Positions 7,148-15,287 of a stretch of 21,022 bases of DNA are shown piece by piece. The notes beneath the pieces are model-generated. The model had not been told where the DNA came from, did no database searches, and saw only the letters and a program-made list of their open reading frames with translations. A program made the position numbers and the translations under genes. How positions within the stretch are numbered: position 1 is the first letter of the stretch; the number at the start of each line of letters is the position of its first letter. Source of the DNA: an uncultured Bacteroidota bacterium (GTDB lineage: Bacteria > Bacteroidota > Bacteroidia > Chitinophagales > Chitinophagaceae); assembly GCA_903905685.1 (NCBI GenBank), contig CAIVHI010000426.1:1-21022 (forward strand), given 5' to 3'.

Positions 7148-8023
7148 ATGTCTTCCACTTGGTTCCGGCGTAACAAAAAAGGCATCCTCACTTCCACCGA
7201 AGAGAAGAAAGAGACTCCCGATGGGTTGTGGCACAAATGCCCCAAATGCAAGGCAACGAGTACAGTAAAGGAATTGCACTCCAATCTGTATGTGTGTCAT
7301 CAATGCGATTACCACAACCGGATTGGTTCTGAGGAATATTTCGAAATCATTTTCGACAAGAACTCCGTGAAGCTGTTGTTCGAAAACATCGTTCCCAAAG
7401 ACTTGTTGGGCTTCGAAGACATGAAGCGCTATGCCGACCGCTTGGTGGACGCCCGCCAAAGCACGGGGCTGACGGATGCCATGACGGTGGCCCACGGTGC
7501 CCTGCACGGGCACGGCATGGTGGTGGCCTGCATGAATTTCAAGTTCATTGGCGGCTCCATGGGCTCTGTGGTGGGCGAGAAAATAAGCCGCGCCATAGAT
7601 TACTGCATCGCCCACCGACTGCCGCTGGTCATCATCTCCAAATCGGGTGGTGCGCGCATGATGGAAAGTGCCTTCTCGCTGATGCAGATGGCCAAGACAT
7701 CGGCCAAACTCACGCTGCTGGCCAAGGCCAAGCTACCCTACATCTCCCTAATGACCGACCCCACCACGGGTGGCGTTACGGCCAGCTATGCCATGCTGGG
7801 CGATATCAACATTGCCGAGCCGGGTGCCATGATTGGCTTTGCAGGGCCGCGCGTCATCAAGGAAACCATCAAGAAAGACCTGCCGGAAGGCTTCCAGCAG
7901 TCGGAATTCCTGTTGGACCACGGCTTCCTCGACTTTATTGTGGACCGCAAAAACCTGCGGTCCAAATTGTTCACCGTTACCGAATGGTTCATGAAATCGG
8001 GTGCAGCAGCGGTTCAGGCTTAA
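7148..8023 (+). CDS. accD: Acetyl-CoA carboxylase carboxyltransferase subunit beta
   Basis: AccD pairs with AccA to transfer the carboxyl group from carboxybiotin to acetyl-CoA, making malonyl-CoA for fatty-acid synthesis in the cytoplasm. The 291-residue product starts MSSTWFRRNKKGI, the standard AccD N-terminus. It has the four-cysteine zinc ribbon (CPKC at residues 31-34 and CHQC at 50-53) and the crotonase-like carboxyltransferase core with GGSMGSVVGEKI, SGGARMMES and the oxyanion-hole loop DPTTGGVTASYAMLGD. The frame is open further upstream to 7070, but that part overlaps the esterase end and lacks homology-like sequence, so 7148 is the start. smpB follows after 64 bases. accA is not in the window. 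Confidence 0.97.
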   Translation: MSSTWFRRNKKGILTSTEEKKETPDGLWHKCPKCKATSTVKELHSNLYVCHQCDYHNRIGSEEYFEIIFDKNSVKLLFENIVPKDLLGFEDMKRYADRLVDARQSTGLTDAMTVAHGALHGHGMVVACMNFKFIGGSMGSVVGEKISRAIDYCIAHRLPLVIISKSGGARMMESAFSLMQMAKTSAKLTLLAKAKLPYISLMTDPTTGGVTASYAMLGDINIAEPGAMIGFAGPRVIKETIKKDLPEGFQQSEFLLDHGFLDFIVDRKNLRSKLFTVTEWFMKSGAAAVQA

Positions 8024-8087
8024 TGCCCCCAAACCCTCACCGCTCCAATCGACACCGTGAACATCACCCATTTTAATATGCTTTTGT

Positions 8088-8534
8088 GTGGCTGAGAATG
8101 TGTACATCAAAAACCGGTCGGCTACGTTCGAATTTGCCATAGAAGACAAATTGAAGGCCGGCATTGTGCTTACCGGCTCCGAAATCAAGTCGGTGCGGGA
8201 GAGTAAAGTAAGCTTCAACGACAGTTATTGCCTGTTCAGCAACGGCGAGTTGTGGATAAAGAGCCTGCATATTGCCCAATATGTGAACGCGGGATATGCA
8301 GGCCACATAGCTGTGCACGACCGCAAACTACTGCTCACCAAGAAGGAACTGCGCAAGTGGGAGCTCAAAGTGAAGGAAAAAGGCTTCACCATCGTGCCGT
8401 TGAGCATGTATATAGACGAAAAAGGCTTTGCCAAACTCGACATCGGCCTAGGCAGGGGCAAAAAGGTGCACGACAAGCGCGAAACCATCAAGAACCGCGA
8501 TGTGGATCGCGAAATCAGACGCTTCCTGAAATAG
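8088..8534 (+). CDS. smpB: SsrA-binding protein (trans-translation)
   Basis: SmpB binds tmRNA and delivers it to stalled ribosomes so that incomplete proteins are tagged and released. The 148-residue product has the family landmarks in order: N-terminal NRSATFEF, then AGIVLTGSEIKSVRESKVSFNDSY (beta-barrel core that binds the tRNA-like domain), LHIAQY, then DRKLLLTKKELRKW, and GLGRGKKVHDKRETIKNRDVDREIRRFLK, the basic C-terminal tail that inserts into the mRNA channel. The length matches the family. The start is GTG at 8088 (VAENVYIKNR, read as M); an ATG at 8078 is out of frame. tadA follows 6 bases after the stop, so the two are likely co-transcribed. No complete ssrA gene is visible here. 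Confidence 0.97.
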   Translation: MAENVYIKNRSATFEFAIEDKLKAGIVLTGSEIKSVRESKVSFNDSYCLFSNGELWIKSLHIAQYVNAGYAGHIAVHDRKLLLTKKELRKWELKVKEKGFTIVPLSMYIDEKGFAKLDIGLGRGKKVHDKRETIKNRDVDREIRRFLK

Positions 8535-8540
8535 CCTGCC

Positions 8541-8981
8541 ATGACTACCGACGAACAATACATGCGGGAAGCCCTGAAACAGGCGAAAATGGCTTGGCAG
8601 CGCGACGAGGTGCCCGTGGGTGCGGTACTGGTTTGGAACAACCAAATCATTGGCCGTGGCCACAACCAGGTGGAGCTCCTGAACGACTGCACGGCCCATG
8701 CCGAGATGATTGCCCTCACAGCCGGCTTCAACCATACGGGTACCAAGTACCTGCCCGATGCCACGCTATACGTTACCCTGGAGCCTTGCCTCATGTGTTG
8801 CGGGGCCATCTATTGGGCAAAGGTGGGCCGCATTGTGTATGGTGCCGAAGATGTAAAGAACGGCTACCGCAAAACCACCGGTGCCAACAACCCCTTCCAC
8901 CCCAAAACCGAAATCGTCTTCGGCATTTTGGCCGAAGAGTGTGCCGCACTCATGACTGCATTTTTTAGGCAGAAACGCTGA
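8541..8981 (+). CDS. tadA: tRNA-specific adenosine deaminase
   Basis: The 146-residue protein belongs to the cytidine/deoxycytidylate deaminase fold. It carries the zinc and catalytic motif HAE (His53, Glu55) and PCLMC (Cys83, Cys86). Conserved flanks are DEVPVGAVLV, GRGHN, ATLYVTLEPC and GANNPFH. TadA deaminates adenosine 34 to inosine in the anticodon of tRNA-Arg(ACG), which lets it read CGN codons. The GAVLV and EPCLMCCGAI context and the length fit TadA better than guanine or cytosine deaminases. It is the last gene of the accD-smpB-tadA run; a strong hairpin lies 60 bases downstream. Confidence 0.93.
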   Translation: MTTDEQYMREALKQAKMAWQRDEVPVGAVLVWNNQIIGRGHNQVELLNDCTAHAEMIALTAGFNHTGTKYLPDATLYVTLEPCLMCCGAIYWAKVGRIVYGAEDVKNGYRKTTGANNPFHPKTEIVFGILAEECAALMTAFFRQKR

Positions 8982-9041
8982 AGCCGGCCACCTCTCCATC
9001 GGCCATTCGGCCGGGGTTTGAGCAGATTCGGTATTGTCATA

Positions 9042-9086
9042 ACATCAGGAAGGCCGACAGATGCGCTCCGTCGGCCTTCCTGATGT
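9042..9086. terminator. Bidirectional 17-bp hairpin between tadA and the PKD protein gene
   Basis: ACATCAGGAAGGCCGAC (9042-9058) pairs perfectly with 9070-9086 around an 11-base loop. The flanking genes are convergent, so it can act on both transcripts. Neither strand has a T-tract after the stem, so it is a factor-assisted or imperfect terminator, or an mRNA-stabilising structure. Confidence 0.7.
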
Positions 9087-9102
9087 AGGGGTCCTTACAA
9101 GG

Positions 9103-12100
9103 CTACCGTATCAAGGTCACCTGACCCTTGTACATTACATTCTCCATTTGTCCGGGATATTGCAACACCACCACCCAGTAGTAGGTGTCGACATCCTGTG
9201 GAACGCCGTTGAAAGTGCCGTCCCATCCTTTCGACTTGTCGTTGGAGTAGAACACCTGCTGTCCCCAACGGTTGAACACGCGGAACTCCACAAGGTTTTG
9301 GAAGGTGATGCCTATGGGTCGGAACACATCGTTAAGTCCATCGCCATTGGGCGTAAAGCCTGACGGGAAGATTTGCGTCACGCCGGTGTCTACAATAACC
9401 TTGACATAGGATGAGTCCAAACAGCCGTAAATGTCGCGGCCGTAAACGGTATAAACCGTGGTCACGGTCGGTTTGGCTACTGGATTGTTGATGTTGGGGT
9501 TGCTCAAGGTGCCGTCGTCGGGCAACCAATAGTAAATCACTTCATTGTCCGCATTCAACTGTATCGTGCTGCCCAGCATGATTGCCTGCGAGTCGGTAAC
9601 GTTGGTGAGTTTTGCACCCAAAACAGAGTGGATGGTCACGGTATCGTAGGCCAAGCAGCCATAGGGCAGAAGGGTTGCCGTCAACACATAGGTAAAGTCG
9701 CCGAATGCGTAGAAGTAAGGCGCCTGCACAGTAGGGTCATCCAAGCCCGTGGCCGGCGACCAAGAGTAGGTGTAGTTGAAGCTACCCATGTTCGAGGTCT
9801 CAGTGGTCGGAATGGCCAGCGGCCTGCCCAAACAAAGCATGGTATCGTGGTAGGACGTTATGTTGAAATCGAGCACATATACCGGCTCTGTAGTGGAATC
9901 TTGGCATGAGATGGAGTCCGTAATAATCAGTTTGGAATTCACTTTGCCGACCACGTTGTAGGTGTGTGCAACGGTTCCTGTGGTGGTGGAGTTGGAGCCG
10001 TCTCCGAACTTCCAAAGATAGGTCAACCCACCGCCAACGGACGCGTCAATCAAATTGGTAGAACCGCCCAGGCATATCGTGTCGGGTGCAATGGAATACT
10101 GGGCATGGATGTAGTGGCTCGTATTGACGTTCACGCTGAAGCTGGAATCGCAGTACCCGTTGCCAACGGTAAGGGTGATGGTGCCGGCAAAGCAATTGGG
10201 CACCGAATAGGGGTAGGATGCGGGGTAAACGTGCATGCCCACAGAGTCGGCAGAGGTGTTGCCATCGCCAAAGCTCCAAGTCTGCGACACATAATTGGCC
10301 GAGAGATTGGTAAGGTACACCGTATCGAAACTGCAACCGCGGTGAATGGCCGTAGTGAAGTGGGTCACGATGGGGGGCAGGACGCGTACAGAGACCGAAT
10401 CGCGCAGACTTTCGCACCCGGCTACCACCTCACTCACGTAGTAAGTGCTGTCGCCCACAATCGTGGTGTTCACGTAGGACGTGTCCATAAAGGTGCCGCC
10501 CGTTGTGGTGGTATACCAACGGTAGGTGCCACCGGGGATGCCCGTCAGCACAAAGCCTTGCGAAATATCGTTGTAGCAGTAAGGCGACTTAGCCGTAACC
10601 CCCGGAGGCGGAGGCTGCGGTGCCAACGTGCCATCGAATGTTGCCGTGTCGAGGCAGCCGAATCCGGAGGTGGCTATTACGGTATAGATGCCGGTATCGG
10701 CTGCATTGAAGCCATTGATGGAGAACGATGCACCTGTAGCGGTAAAGCCGCCGGGACCGCTCCAAACAAAGGTCTCACCCGCCGAATCGGGTGCGGTGGT
10801 AACATGCAGCGTGTCTATGGCACCCGTACACAAGGGCTCGTTGGTGCCAATAGTCACGGTGGGCTTCCAGCGAATGACCACATGGGTGGTGGTCGTATCG
10901 TGTTCGGCACCCACCGTGCGAATCACCTTATAGGTGCCGGAATCGGCATAGGTGGCGCCGGGTATCACCACATGGTGCAAGGTGCTTATGGGGGTTCCGC
11001 TCGGGTTGAACCACTGGTAAGTGGCCCCAACAGAATCGCCTATGGCATCAAGGTGCAGGGTTTGGCCATAACAAATGGCACTGTTGTTGGTGGCACCAAA
11101 GCAGGGTACAATCGTTACATAAAGCACGTAGGTATTGCAAGAGTGCATGCCTGTCGCGCTATCGGTGCCGGTGACGGTATAGGTTGTGGGCCCTGTGAGG
11201 ACCGAAGTGTTGATAGAGACATCGGTACCGGTAGTGGCAGATAAGCCGGTGCCGGGAGACCAAGTCCAGGTAGACCAAGACCAGTCTTTGTCGGTTGCAT
11301 TTTTGATATCGGCATTTACGATGGTCACGCCGGGATGGTCGCATACCAGGAAGGAGTCGGTAACAACGCAGTTCACCATCATTACGGGGTCGGGGAATGC
11401 GCTATCAACCGTGGTGCTGTCTTTGAAGTTCCAAGCAAAAGAAATGATGGTGCTGTCGCCGGCGGCGAGGTCGCCCAAGTTGTAAATGAGGCCGTAGGCA
11501 ATGTCTTGGTCCAATGTCCAGGCACCGACGGTGTAGTAACCGGTTCCAATACCGGTAGCCGTACCTGCATAAATCATGTCAAGCGTGTTGCCCGTCCCCA
11601 AAAACGGAGGCCAGGATTCATAAATGAATGACTTTGCCCTGCAATCGCGGGTACATAGGGAAGAATACGCATCTTGATGGATGGACGGCGGACGCGCCTC
11701 CACCATCACGCGGTGGCGATAGTCGTTTTGGAACATGACGTGGTTGTTCGTGGGGTAGCTTCCGCCTGTTGTCGTCACGTCATTGTCGGGGTCGGCAGAG
11801 GCCATGTAGTAAAGTCCGGTCAGTGTGGCTCCCGATGTATTTTTAAAGAGGATGGTCACAACATCCCATGACGAAAGGGTATCTACCCGGTTGTATTCGG
11901 TAATGGAGAGTGCACCACTGGCGGCAGTGCCGTGCCAAACCGATGTGGATATCCCCGGCTGCACGTAGCATGTTCCGTAGGTCATGCCCCCGGTATAGTT
12001 AAAGCCCATAGAAGTTTCGGTAATGGAGCCTGTAGGGGCGCCATTATTGTAAAAAGCGTCTTCCCGTATACCGTTTACCTGAACAGACCAACCATCGAAG

Positions 12101-12441
12101 GGGGTACCCGGCAGATAATAGGGGCCGTATTCCGGTACGCCGCCGGTGCCCGCCACTGCCCAACCGCCGTGCCCGGGATTGTATTGGAAGTCCATGGTAC
12201 TTGTTCCACTATAGGCTACACCGGTTCCGGGGTCGGGATAGGAGAAGGTAGAACCCCCCGATACGCCATGATAGCCCGCAGGTGGGGCTACCGTATTGCC
12301 CCAGCACCCCATTGGGGCAACTGCTACTTCCAGATATGCCCCTTGCAAGAACACGTTGTCGCCAACCACTTGGGCGGTAGCGGAACCGCCGCACAACATA
12401 AGGGCCGAACCCCAAAAAAGCGATAAACAAATCTTCTTCAT
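9103..12441 (-). CDS. Large secreted PKD/Ig-like repeat protein with CHU_C gliding-motility C-terminal domain
   Basis: From the ATG at 12441 the product has 1112 residues; an in-frame upstream ATG at 12474 would add 11 residues but bury the signal peptide. The start MKKICLSLFWGSALMLCGGSATAQ is a clear Sec signal. Residues 25 to about 370 form a non-repetitive, Gly/Thr/Tyr-rich beta-type region. After it come Ig-like/PKD-like modules, including two canonical PKD motifs, WSFGDGN (about residue 720) and WKFGDGS (about 808). The final 90 residues, from IFPSGFTPNGDGLNDVF through FRVFNRWGQQVF to GWDGTFNG and YKGQVTLIR, are the gliding-motility-associated C-terminal domain (CHU_C, TIGR04131), which marks cargo of the type IX secretion system. 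It is expected on the cell surface, perhaps in adhesion. No catalytic domain is recognised. Confidence 0.92.
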   Translation of the reverse strand: MKKICLSLFWGSALMLCGGSATAQVVGDNVFLQGAYLEVAVAPMGCWGNTVAPPAGYHGVSGGSTFSYPDPGTGVAYSGTSTMDFQYNPGHGGWAVAGTGGVPEYGPYYLPGTPFDGWSVQVNGIREDAFYNNGAPTGSITETSMGFNYTGGMTYGTCYVQPGISTSVWHGTAASGALSITEYNRVDTLSSWDVVTILFKNTSGATLTGLYYMASADPDNDVTTTGGSYPTNNHVMFQNDYRHRVMVEARPPSIHQDAYSSLCTRDCRAKSFIYESWPPFLGTGNTLDMIYAGTATGIGTGYYTVGAWTLDQDIAYGLIYNLGDLAAGDSTIISFAWNFKDSTTVDSAFPDPVMMVNCVVTDSFLVCDHPGVTIVNADIKNATDKDWSWSTWTWSPGTGLSATTGTDVSINTSVLTGPTTYTVTGTDSATGMHSCNTYVLYVTIVPCFGATNNSAICYGQTLHLDAIGDSVGATYQWFNPSGTPISTLHHVVIPGATYADSGTYKVIRTVGAEHDTTTTHVVIRWKPTVTIGTNEPLCTGAIDTLHVTTAPDSAGETFVWSGPGGFTATGASFSINGFNAADTGIYTVIATSGFGCLDTATFDGTLAPQPPPPGVTAKSPYCYNDISQGFVLTGIPGGTYRWYTTTTGGTFMDTSYVNTTIVGDSTYYVSEVVAGCESLRDSVSVRVLPPIVTHFTTAIHRGCSFDTVYLTNLSANYVSQTWSFGDGNTSADSVGMHVYPASYPYSVPNCFAGTITLTVGNGYCDSSFSVNVNTSHYIHAQYSIAPDTICLGGSTNLIDASVGGGLTYLWKFGDGSNSTTTGTVAHTYNVVGKVNSKLIITDSISCQDSTTEPVYVLDFNITSYHDTMLCLGRPLAIPTTETSNMGSFNYTYSWSPATGLDDPTVQAPYFYAFGDFTYVLTATLLPYGCLAYDTVTIHSVLGAKLTNVTDSQAIMLGSTIQLNADNEVIYYWLPDDGTLSNPNINNPVAKPTVTTVYTVYGRDIYGCLDSSYVKVIVDTGVTQIFPSGFTPNGDGLNDVFRPIGITFQNLVEFRVFNRWGQQVFYSNDKSKGWDGTFNGVPQDVDTYYWVVVLQYPGQMENVMYKGQVTLIR

Positions 12442-12573
12442 CAGTATGCTTTCTATAACATTTACAAGCTTCAAAACCTACATTATCCGTGTGCTTTTGC
12501 ACGCATAATCGGTGTAATTGCCCCTAAAAGCGAATTTGACCGAAAATTTACAATAAAATAATCAACTCGCAAC

Positions 12574-12619
12574 AATCAAGTCCAGTTTACCCTTTCTATA
12601 GACAGGGCATTACTTGATT
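12574..12619 (-). terminator. Composite stem-loop between the LD-carboxypeptidase and PKD genes
   Basis: AATCAAGT (12574-12581) pairs with ACTTGATT (12612-12619), and inside it CCCTTTC pairs with GACAGGG with one mismatch around a four-base loop. It lies about 90 bases after the LD-carboxypeptidase stop on the minus strand and is followed by a T-rich stretch, so it may end that transcript. It could instead be a leader structure of the PKD gene 130 bases further on. The rest of 12442-12705 shows no gene. Confidence 0.35.
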
Positions 12620-12705
12620 TTGGATGGGTATTCACACTGAAAATCTGCAAATTTTAATCGGATTCTAATAGGTCTACATGTTTTAGAAGCAACCGACATG
12701 CGACA

Positions 12706-13614
12706 TCATAACATCGGCCTCAATTCGGAGCCCTCGGCCGACACCGTGAGCCGATAGGGTACCCCCATCATCAAGGTGAAATTGATATCGGCATGGCCCA
12801 CCGGCATGCCGAAACCAACGGGATAGCCGTATTGCGAAACCGCATCGCCGAGTAGCTCTAACACGCCCCTATCGAATGGCCGCTCGGTATCCTTCAAATC
12901 GGTGAAGCCTCCAAAAGCAATGCCCGCAAGGTGTTCCAATTTTCCTGCCCGTTTCAACGCGGTCATCATGCGGTCCAAACTGTAGAGGTATTCTCCCACA
13001 TCCTCCACAAAGAGTATTTTCCCTCGGGTGTCTACGTCCGATGGCGATGCGAGGACATGGGTCAGCAACGCCAAATTCCCGCCTGTAAGTATGCCTTCGG
13101 CCACTCCAACCCTGTTGCATTCCTGTGGCGGTGCGTGCAGCACGTGGGGTTTGCCCACCAGGGCATCATAAAATGAGTGCAGAAAATCCGAGTCGACCGT
13201 TTCGGGCTTGAAGTGGCCGCACATGGGGCTGTGCAGGGTGGCTATGCCGAATTGCGCCTGCACATGGCTGTGCAACACGGTGATATCGCTAAAGCCGCAC
13301 AACCATTTCGGGCTTTGCAAGAACCGCGAGAAGTCTACCCGGTCTATGATGCGGCTCATGCCATAGCCGCCGCGCCCCATCAATATCGCGCCTACCTCGG
13401 TGTCGTCAAGCATGGCTTGGAAGTCGGCCAGCCGCTCGTCGTCGGTACCGGCAAGGTAGCGGGTGCCGTTGCCAACCGTTTTACCCAGTTTGCACACATA
13501 CCCCAAGCCATTCAGCACCTCTAAGCAAAAGGCGGTCCGCTCCACCGATACATAGCCCGACGGGCACGTGATGCCGATTTTGGAGCCATTGCGGAGGGGT
13601 GCGGGAACAATCAT
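12706..13614 (-). CDS. ldcA: LD-carboxypeptidase (muramoyltetrapeptide carboxypeptidase), S66 family
   Basis: The enzyme removes the terminal D-alanine from tetrapeptides during peptidoglycan recycling. It has the S66 layout: N-terminal GSKIGITCPSGYVS, then ILMGRGGYGMSRIIDRVDF (substrate loop), GFSDITVL with the nucleophile Ser, and HSPMCGHF. The C-terminal half has LFVEDVGEYLYSLDRMM with the catalytic Glu and PVGHADINFTLMMGVPYRL with the catalytic His. I chose ATG 13614 (MIVPAPLRNG), giving 302 residues, normal for the family. A TTG at 13665 would add 17 unlikely residues. No signal peptide is seen, consistent with a cytoplasmic recycling enzyme. It stands alone and is divergent from the interrupted lipoprotein gene. 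Confidence 0.92.
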   Translation of the reverse strand: MIVPAPLRNGSKIGITCPSGYVSVERTAFCLEVLNGLGYVCKLGKTVGNGTRYLAGTDDERLADFQAMLDDTEVGAILMGRGGYGMSRIIDRVDFSRFLQSPKWLCGFSDITVLHSHVQAQFGIATLHSPMCGHFKPETVDSDFLHSFYDALVGKPHVLHAPPQECNRVGVAEGILTGGNLALLTHVLASPSDVDTRGKILFVEDVGEYLYSLDRMMTALKRAGKLEHLAGIAFGGFTDLKDTERPFDRGVLELLGDAVSQYGYPVGFGMPVGHADINFTLMMGVPYRLTVSAEGSELRPML

Positions 13615-13793
13615 TTCGTCTTTCGATTTATGCCTTAAAGGTAAAGTAAGGAGCGGTTGCGGCAATGGGATTTATCGCAATCCGCTAGGCCGATATGGAT
13701 TTTCGTCTCCGCAGCATCTACGGAATTCGTTATATTGCAGTCTGCTGTTGCCGATAGCCAATCGCAATAGCCCAGACGGCAAAAAAATGCAAC

Positions 13794-14549
13794 ATGAAAC
13801 ATTTGCCAATCAAAAACCTGCCGTTTGTAATTGCGATATCGGCATTCGCGAGCTGCAAGAAGAAGGACGACTCGGGCATCCCCGCCCCATTCACGTATGC
13901 CATGGCCGGACGGCCATCGGCGGTAACGATTCCTTATGGAGGCACCGGGGCAATCACTATCAATGTCATACCCACGACTACCGCCATCGGCTCCGTTTCC
14001 CTGACGGCAAACACCCCTACGCCAGCAGTCACGATGGGCATTGCTCCCAACAAGGGCCAAGTACCTTTTTACCCGTCGGTATCGTTCTCGTCGGTAGACA
14101 CCAACGTCACAGGCTTCAAGTCCGACAACTGGGGCATGTTCCCCGTAGTCATCTATGGCCTGAGTTTCTACAACCCCGACAGCCTCACCATCAACCTCAC
14201 TGTCAATCCGCCCACCGACTTCATGCAATCGTTTGTAGGCAATTGTCTCATGTCTCACCAATGCCAAATAGACTCGGTGGACGATTACAACTACGGCGTT
14301 GCCATAGCCCTGGATTCCTCGGCATTGCCATACGGACTCGCCATCTCGCGTTTCTCGTAAACCAATTGCGTGCTGAACGCCATCGTCGACCCCATAGCCA
14401 AGACCATCACCATCCCAGCCCAAACGTCCAATAGATTTGTATACACCAGCACGGGTACCTATAAAATAGGCACTACCAAGCAAAGCGAGGTAGACGTTAG
14501 CTACAGCATCACGGGTCCCCGGTGCGGATTACTGTGCACCCGCGCATGA
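13794..14549 (+). pseudogene. Lipoprotein gene interrupted by an in-frame TAA
   Basis: The frame opens with a lipoprotein signal (MKHLPIKNLPFVIAISAFASC, lipid-acceptor Cys21, then KKKDD), so the product would be membrane-anchored. Residues 30-185 are beta-rich, Thr/Pro-rich and without a known family. TAA at 14358-14360 ends it after 188 residues. The same frame then continues for 62 codons to TGA at 14547-14549 with sequence of the same character, including TNCVLNAIVDPIAKTITIPA and VYTSTGTYKIG. Similar Bacteroidota lipoproteins end with such a strand-rich segment, so the TAA looks like a nonsense mutation or a sequence error. The extreme end (GPRCGLLCTRA) looks unlike the rest, and a small frameshift near 14517 is possible. 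Function unknown. The truncated form might still be made. Confidence 0.6.
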
Positions 14550-14577
14550 AAAAATAGGGGCTGCCTCCTATAGCCCC
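14549..14577 (-). terminator. Rho-independent terminator of bcp
   Basis: Read on the minus strand, GGGGCT pairs with AGCCCC around a nine-base loop and is followed by TATTTTTT. The bcp stop codon (14570-14568) lies in the loop, so the hairpin begins within the last codons of bcp. A T-tailed hairpin here is the classic intrinsic form. Confidence 0.7.
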
Positions 14578-15026
14578 CAGGTTTCCATAATCTGGGCAGT
14601 ATGGTTTTTAGTGTCCACTTTCGAGATGATATGGGCAATGTTGCCGGCTTCATCTATCAAGAACGTGGCGCGGGTGGTGCCCATGTAGGCCTTGCCCATG
14701 AATTTCTTCTCGCCCCAAAGCCCATACGCATTCACAATGGCCTTTTCATTGTCGGCTACCAGCGTGAACGGCAGCTTGTACTACTCTTCAAATTTCTTGT
14801 GGCTCTTTTCGCCATCGGTGTTCACACCAAGCACTACCACACCCTTTTCTTGGAGCGCGGCAAAGTTGTCGCGCAGGTTGCAGGCTTCGGCAGTGCAGCC
14901 CGGAGTGTCGTCCTTGGGATAGAAATAGAGCACCACTTTTTTACCTGCAAAGTCGCTGAGGGCTACCGGTTGCCCATTTTGATTGGTGGCACTCCACTGG
15001 GGTGCCGCATCTCCTGTCTTCAACAT
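14568..15026 (-). pseudogene. bcp: Thioredoxin-dependent peroxiredoxin Bcp gene interrupted by an in-frame TAG
   Basis: The frame begins MLKTGDAAPQWSATNQNGQ and contains YFYPKDDTPGCTAEACNLRD, with peroxidatic Cys44 and resolving Cys49 of the atypical 2-Cys BCP/PrxQ group that reduces peroxides using thioredoxin. After 81 residues (KSHKKFEE) it meets TAG at 14783-14781. The very same frame continues with YKLPFTLVADNEKAIVNAYG, then the KKFMGKAYMGTTRATFLID segment, and stops at 14568. The total of 152 codons equals the usual family length. Homologues normally have Lys at the TAG position (FEEKYxLPF), so a single AAG to TAG change explains it. TAG ends other genes here (smpB, hutH), so stop-codon reassignment is unlikely. 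As read, only a truncated protein lacking half the thioredoxin fold would form; sequencing error is the main alternative. Confidence 0.85.
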
Positions 15027-15100
15027 GATGGTTTCGTTTTTGGAATTTGATCGTCGGCGCGACCTTTCAACACGCGCTGCGTCCTGCCGTCCGTTAAGTC

Positions 15101-15130
15101 CAAAAATAGCGGGTTTACACCTGTCGGCAA
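15101..15130 (-). promoter_or_regulatory. Candidate promoter of bcp (-33 and -7 boxes)
   Basis: On the minus strand TTG (15130-15128) is followed after 19 bases by TATTTTTG (15108-15101), agreeing with the Bacteroidota TTTG-19-TAnnTTTG pattern. The -7 box lies about 75 bases before the bcp ATG. This is the only candidate in the window with both boxes at the expected spacing. Confidence 0.5.
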
Positions 15131-15213
15131 CATATGTTTAGTTGATGTAGGTATCGCTAGCGGCAATCCCGAATTTTCCAAAATCAATGGGACACAAGCC
15201 CACGCAACGATGA

Positions 15214-15253
15214 AAGTCCCAACCCTTGCAAAATACGCATCAGGTTGGGACTT
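15214..15253 (-). terminator. Hairpin downstream of the small lipoprotein gene
   Basis: AAGTCCCAACC (15214-15224) pairs perfectly with GGTTGGGACTT (15243-15253) around an 18-base loop. It begins 35 bases after the stop of the minus-strand lipoprotein gene. Only a short T-run (TTTCATC) follows, so it is a plausible but not ideal intrinsic terminator, or a structure separating this gene from the bcp promoter. Confidence 0.5.
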
Positions 15254-15287
15254 CAATTTACTTTAACCCCGTCTTGGAGTTCAAAAA

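Noticed and set aside
9964..11244. Plus-strand open frame of 426 codons inside the PKD protein gene
   Set aside because: It is antisense to a strongly supported gene with signal peptide, PKD motifs and CHU_C domain; its translation is Gly/Ala/Arg/His-rich with no domain, as expected from the complement of Thr/Asp/Ser-rich coding sequence.
14568..15026. Stop-codon reassignment (TAG as sense) to explain the interrupted bcp
   Set aside because: TAG ends hutH, smpB and the PKD protein gene in this window, and the neighbouring broken gene uses TAA, so a changed genetic code does not fit.
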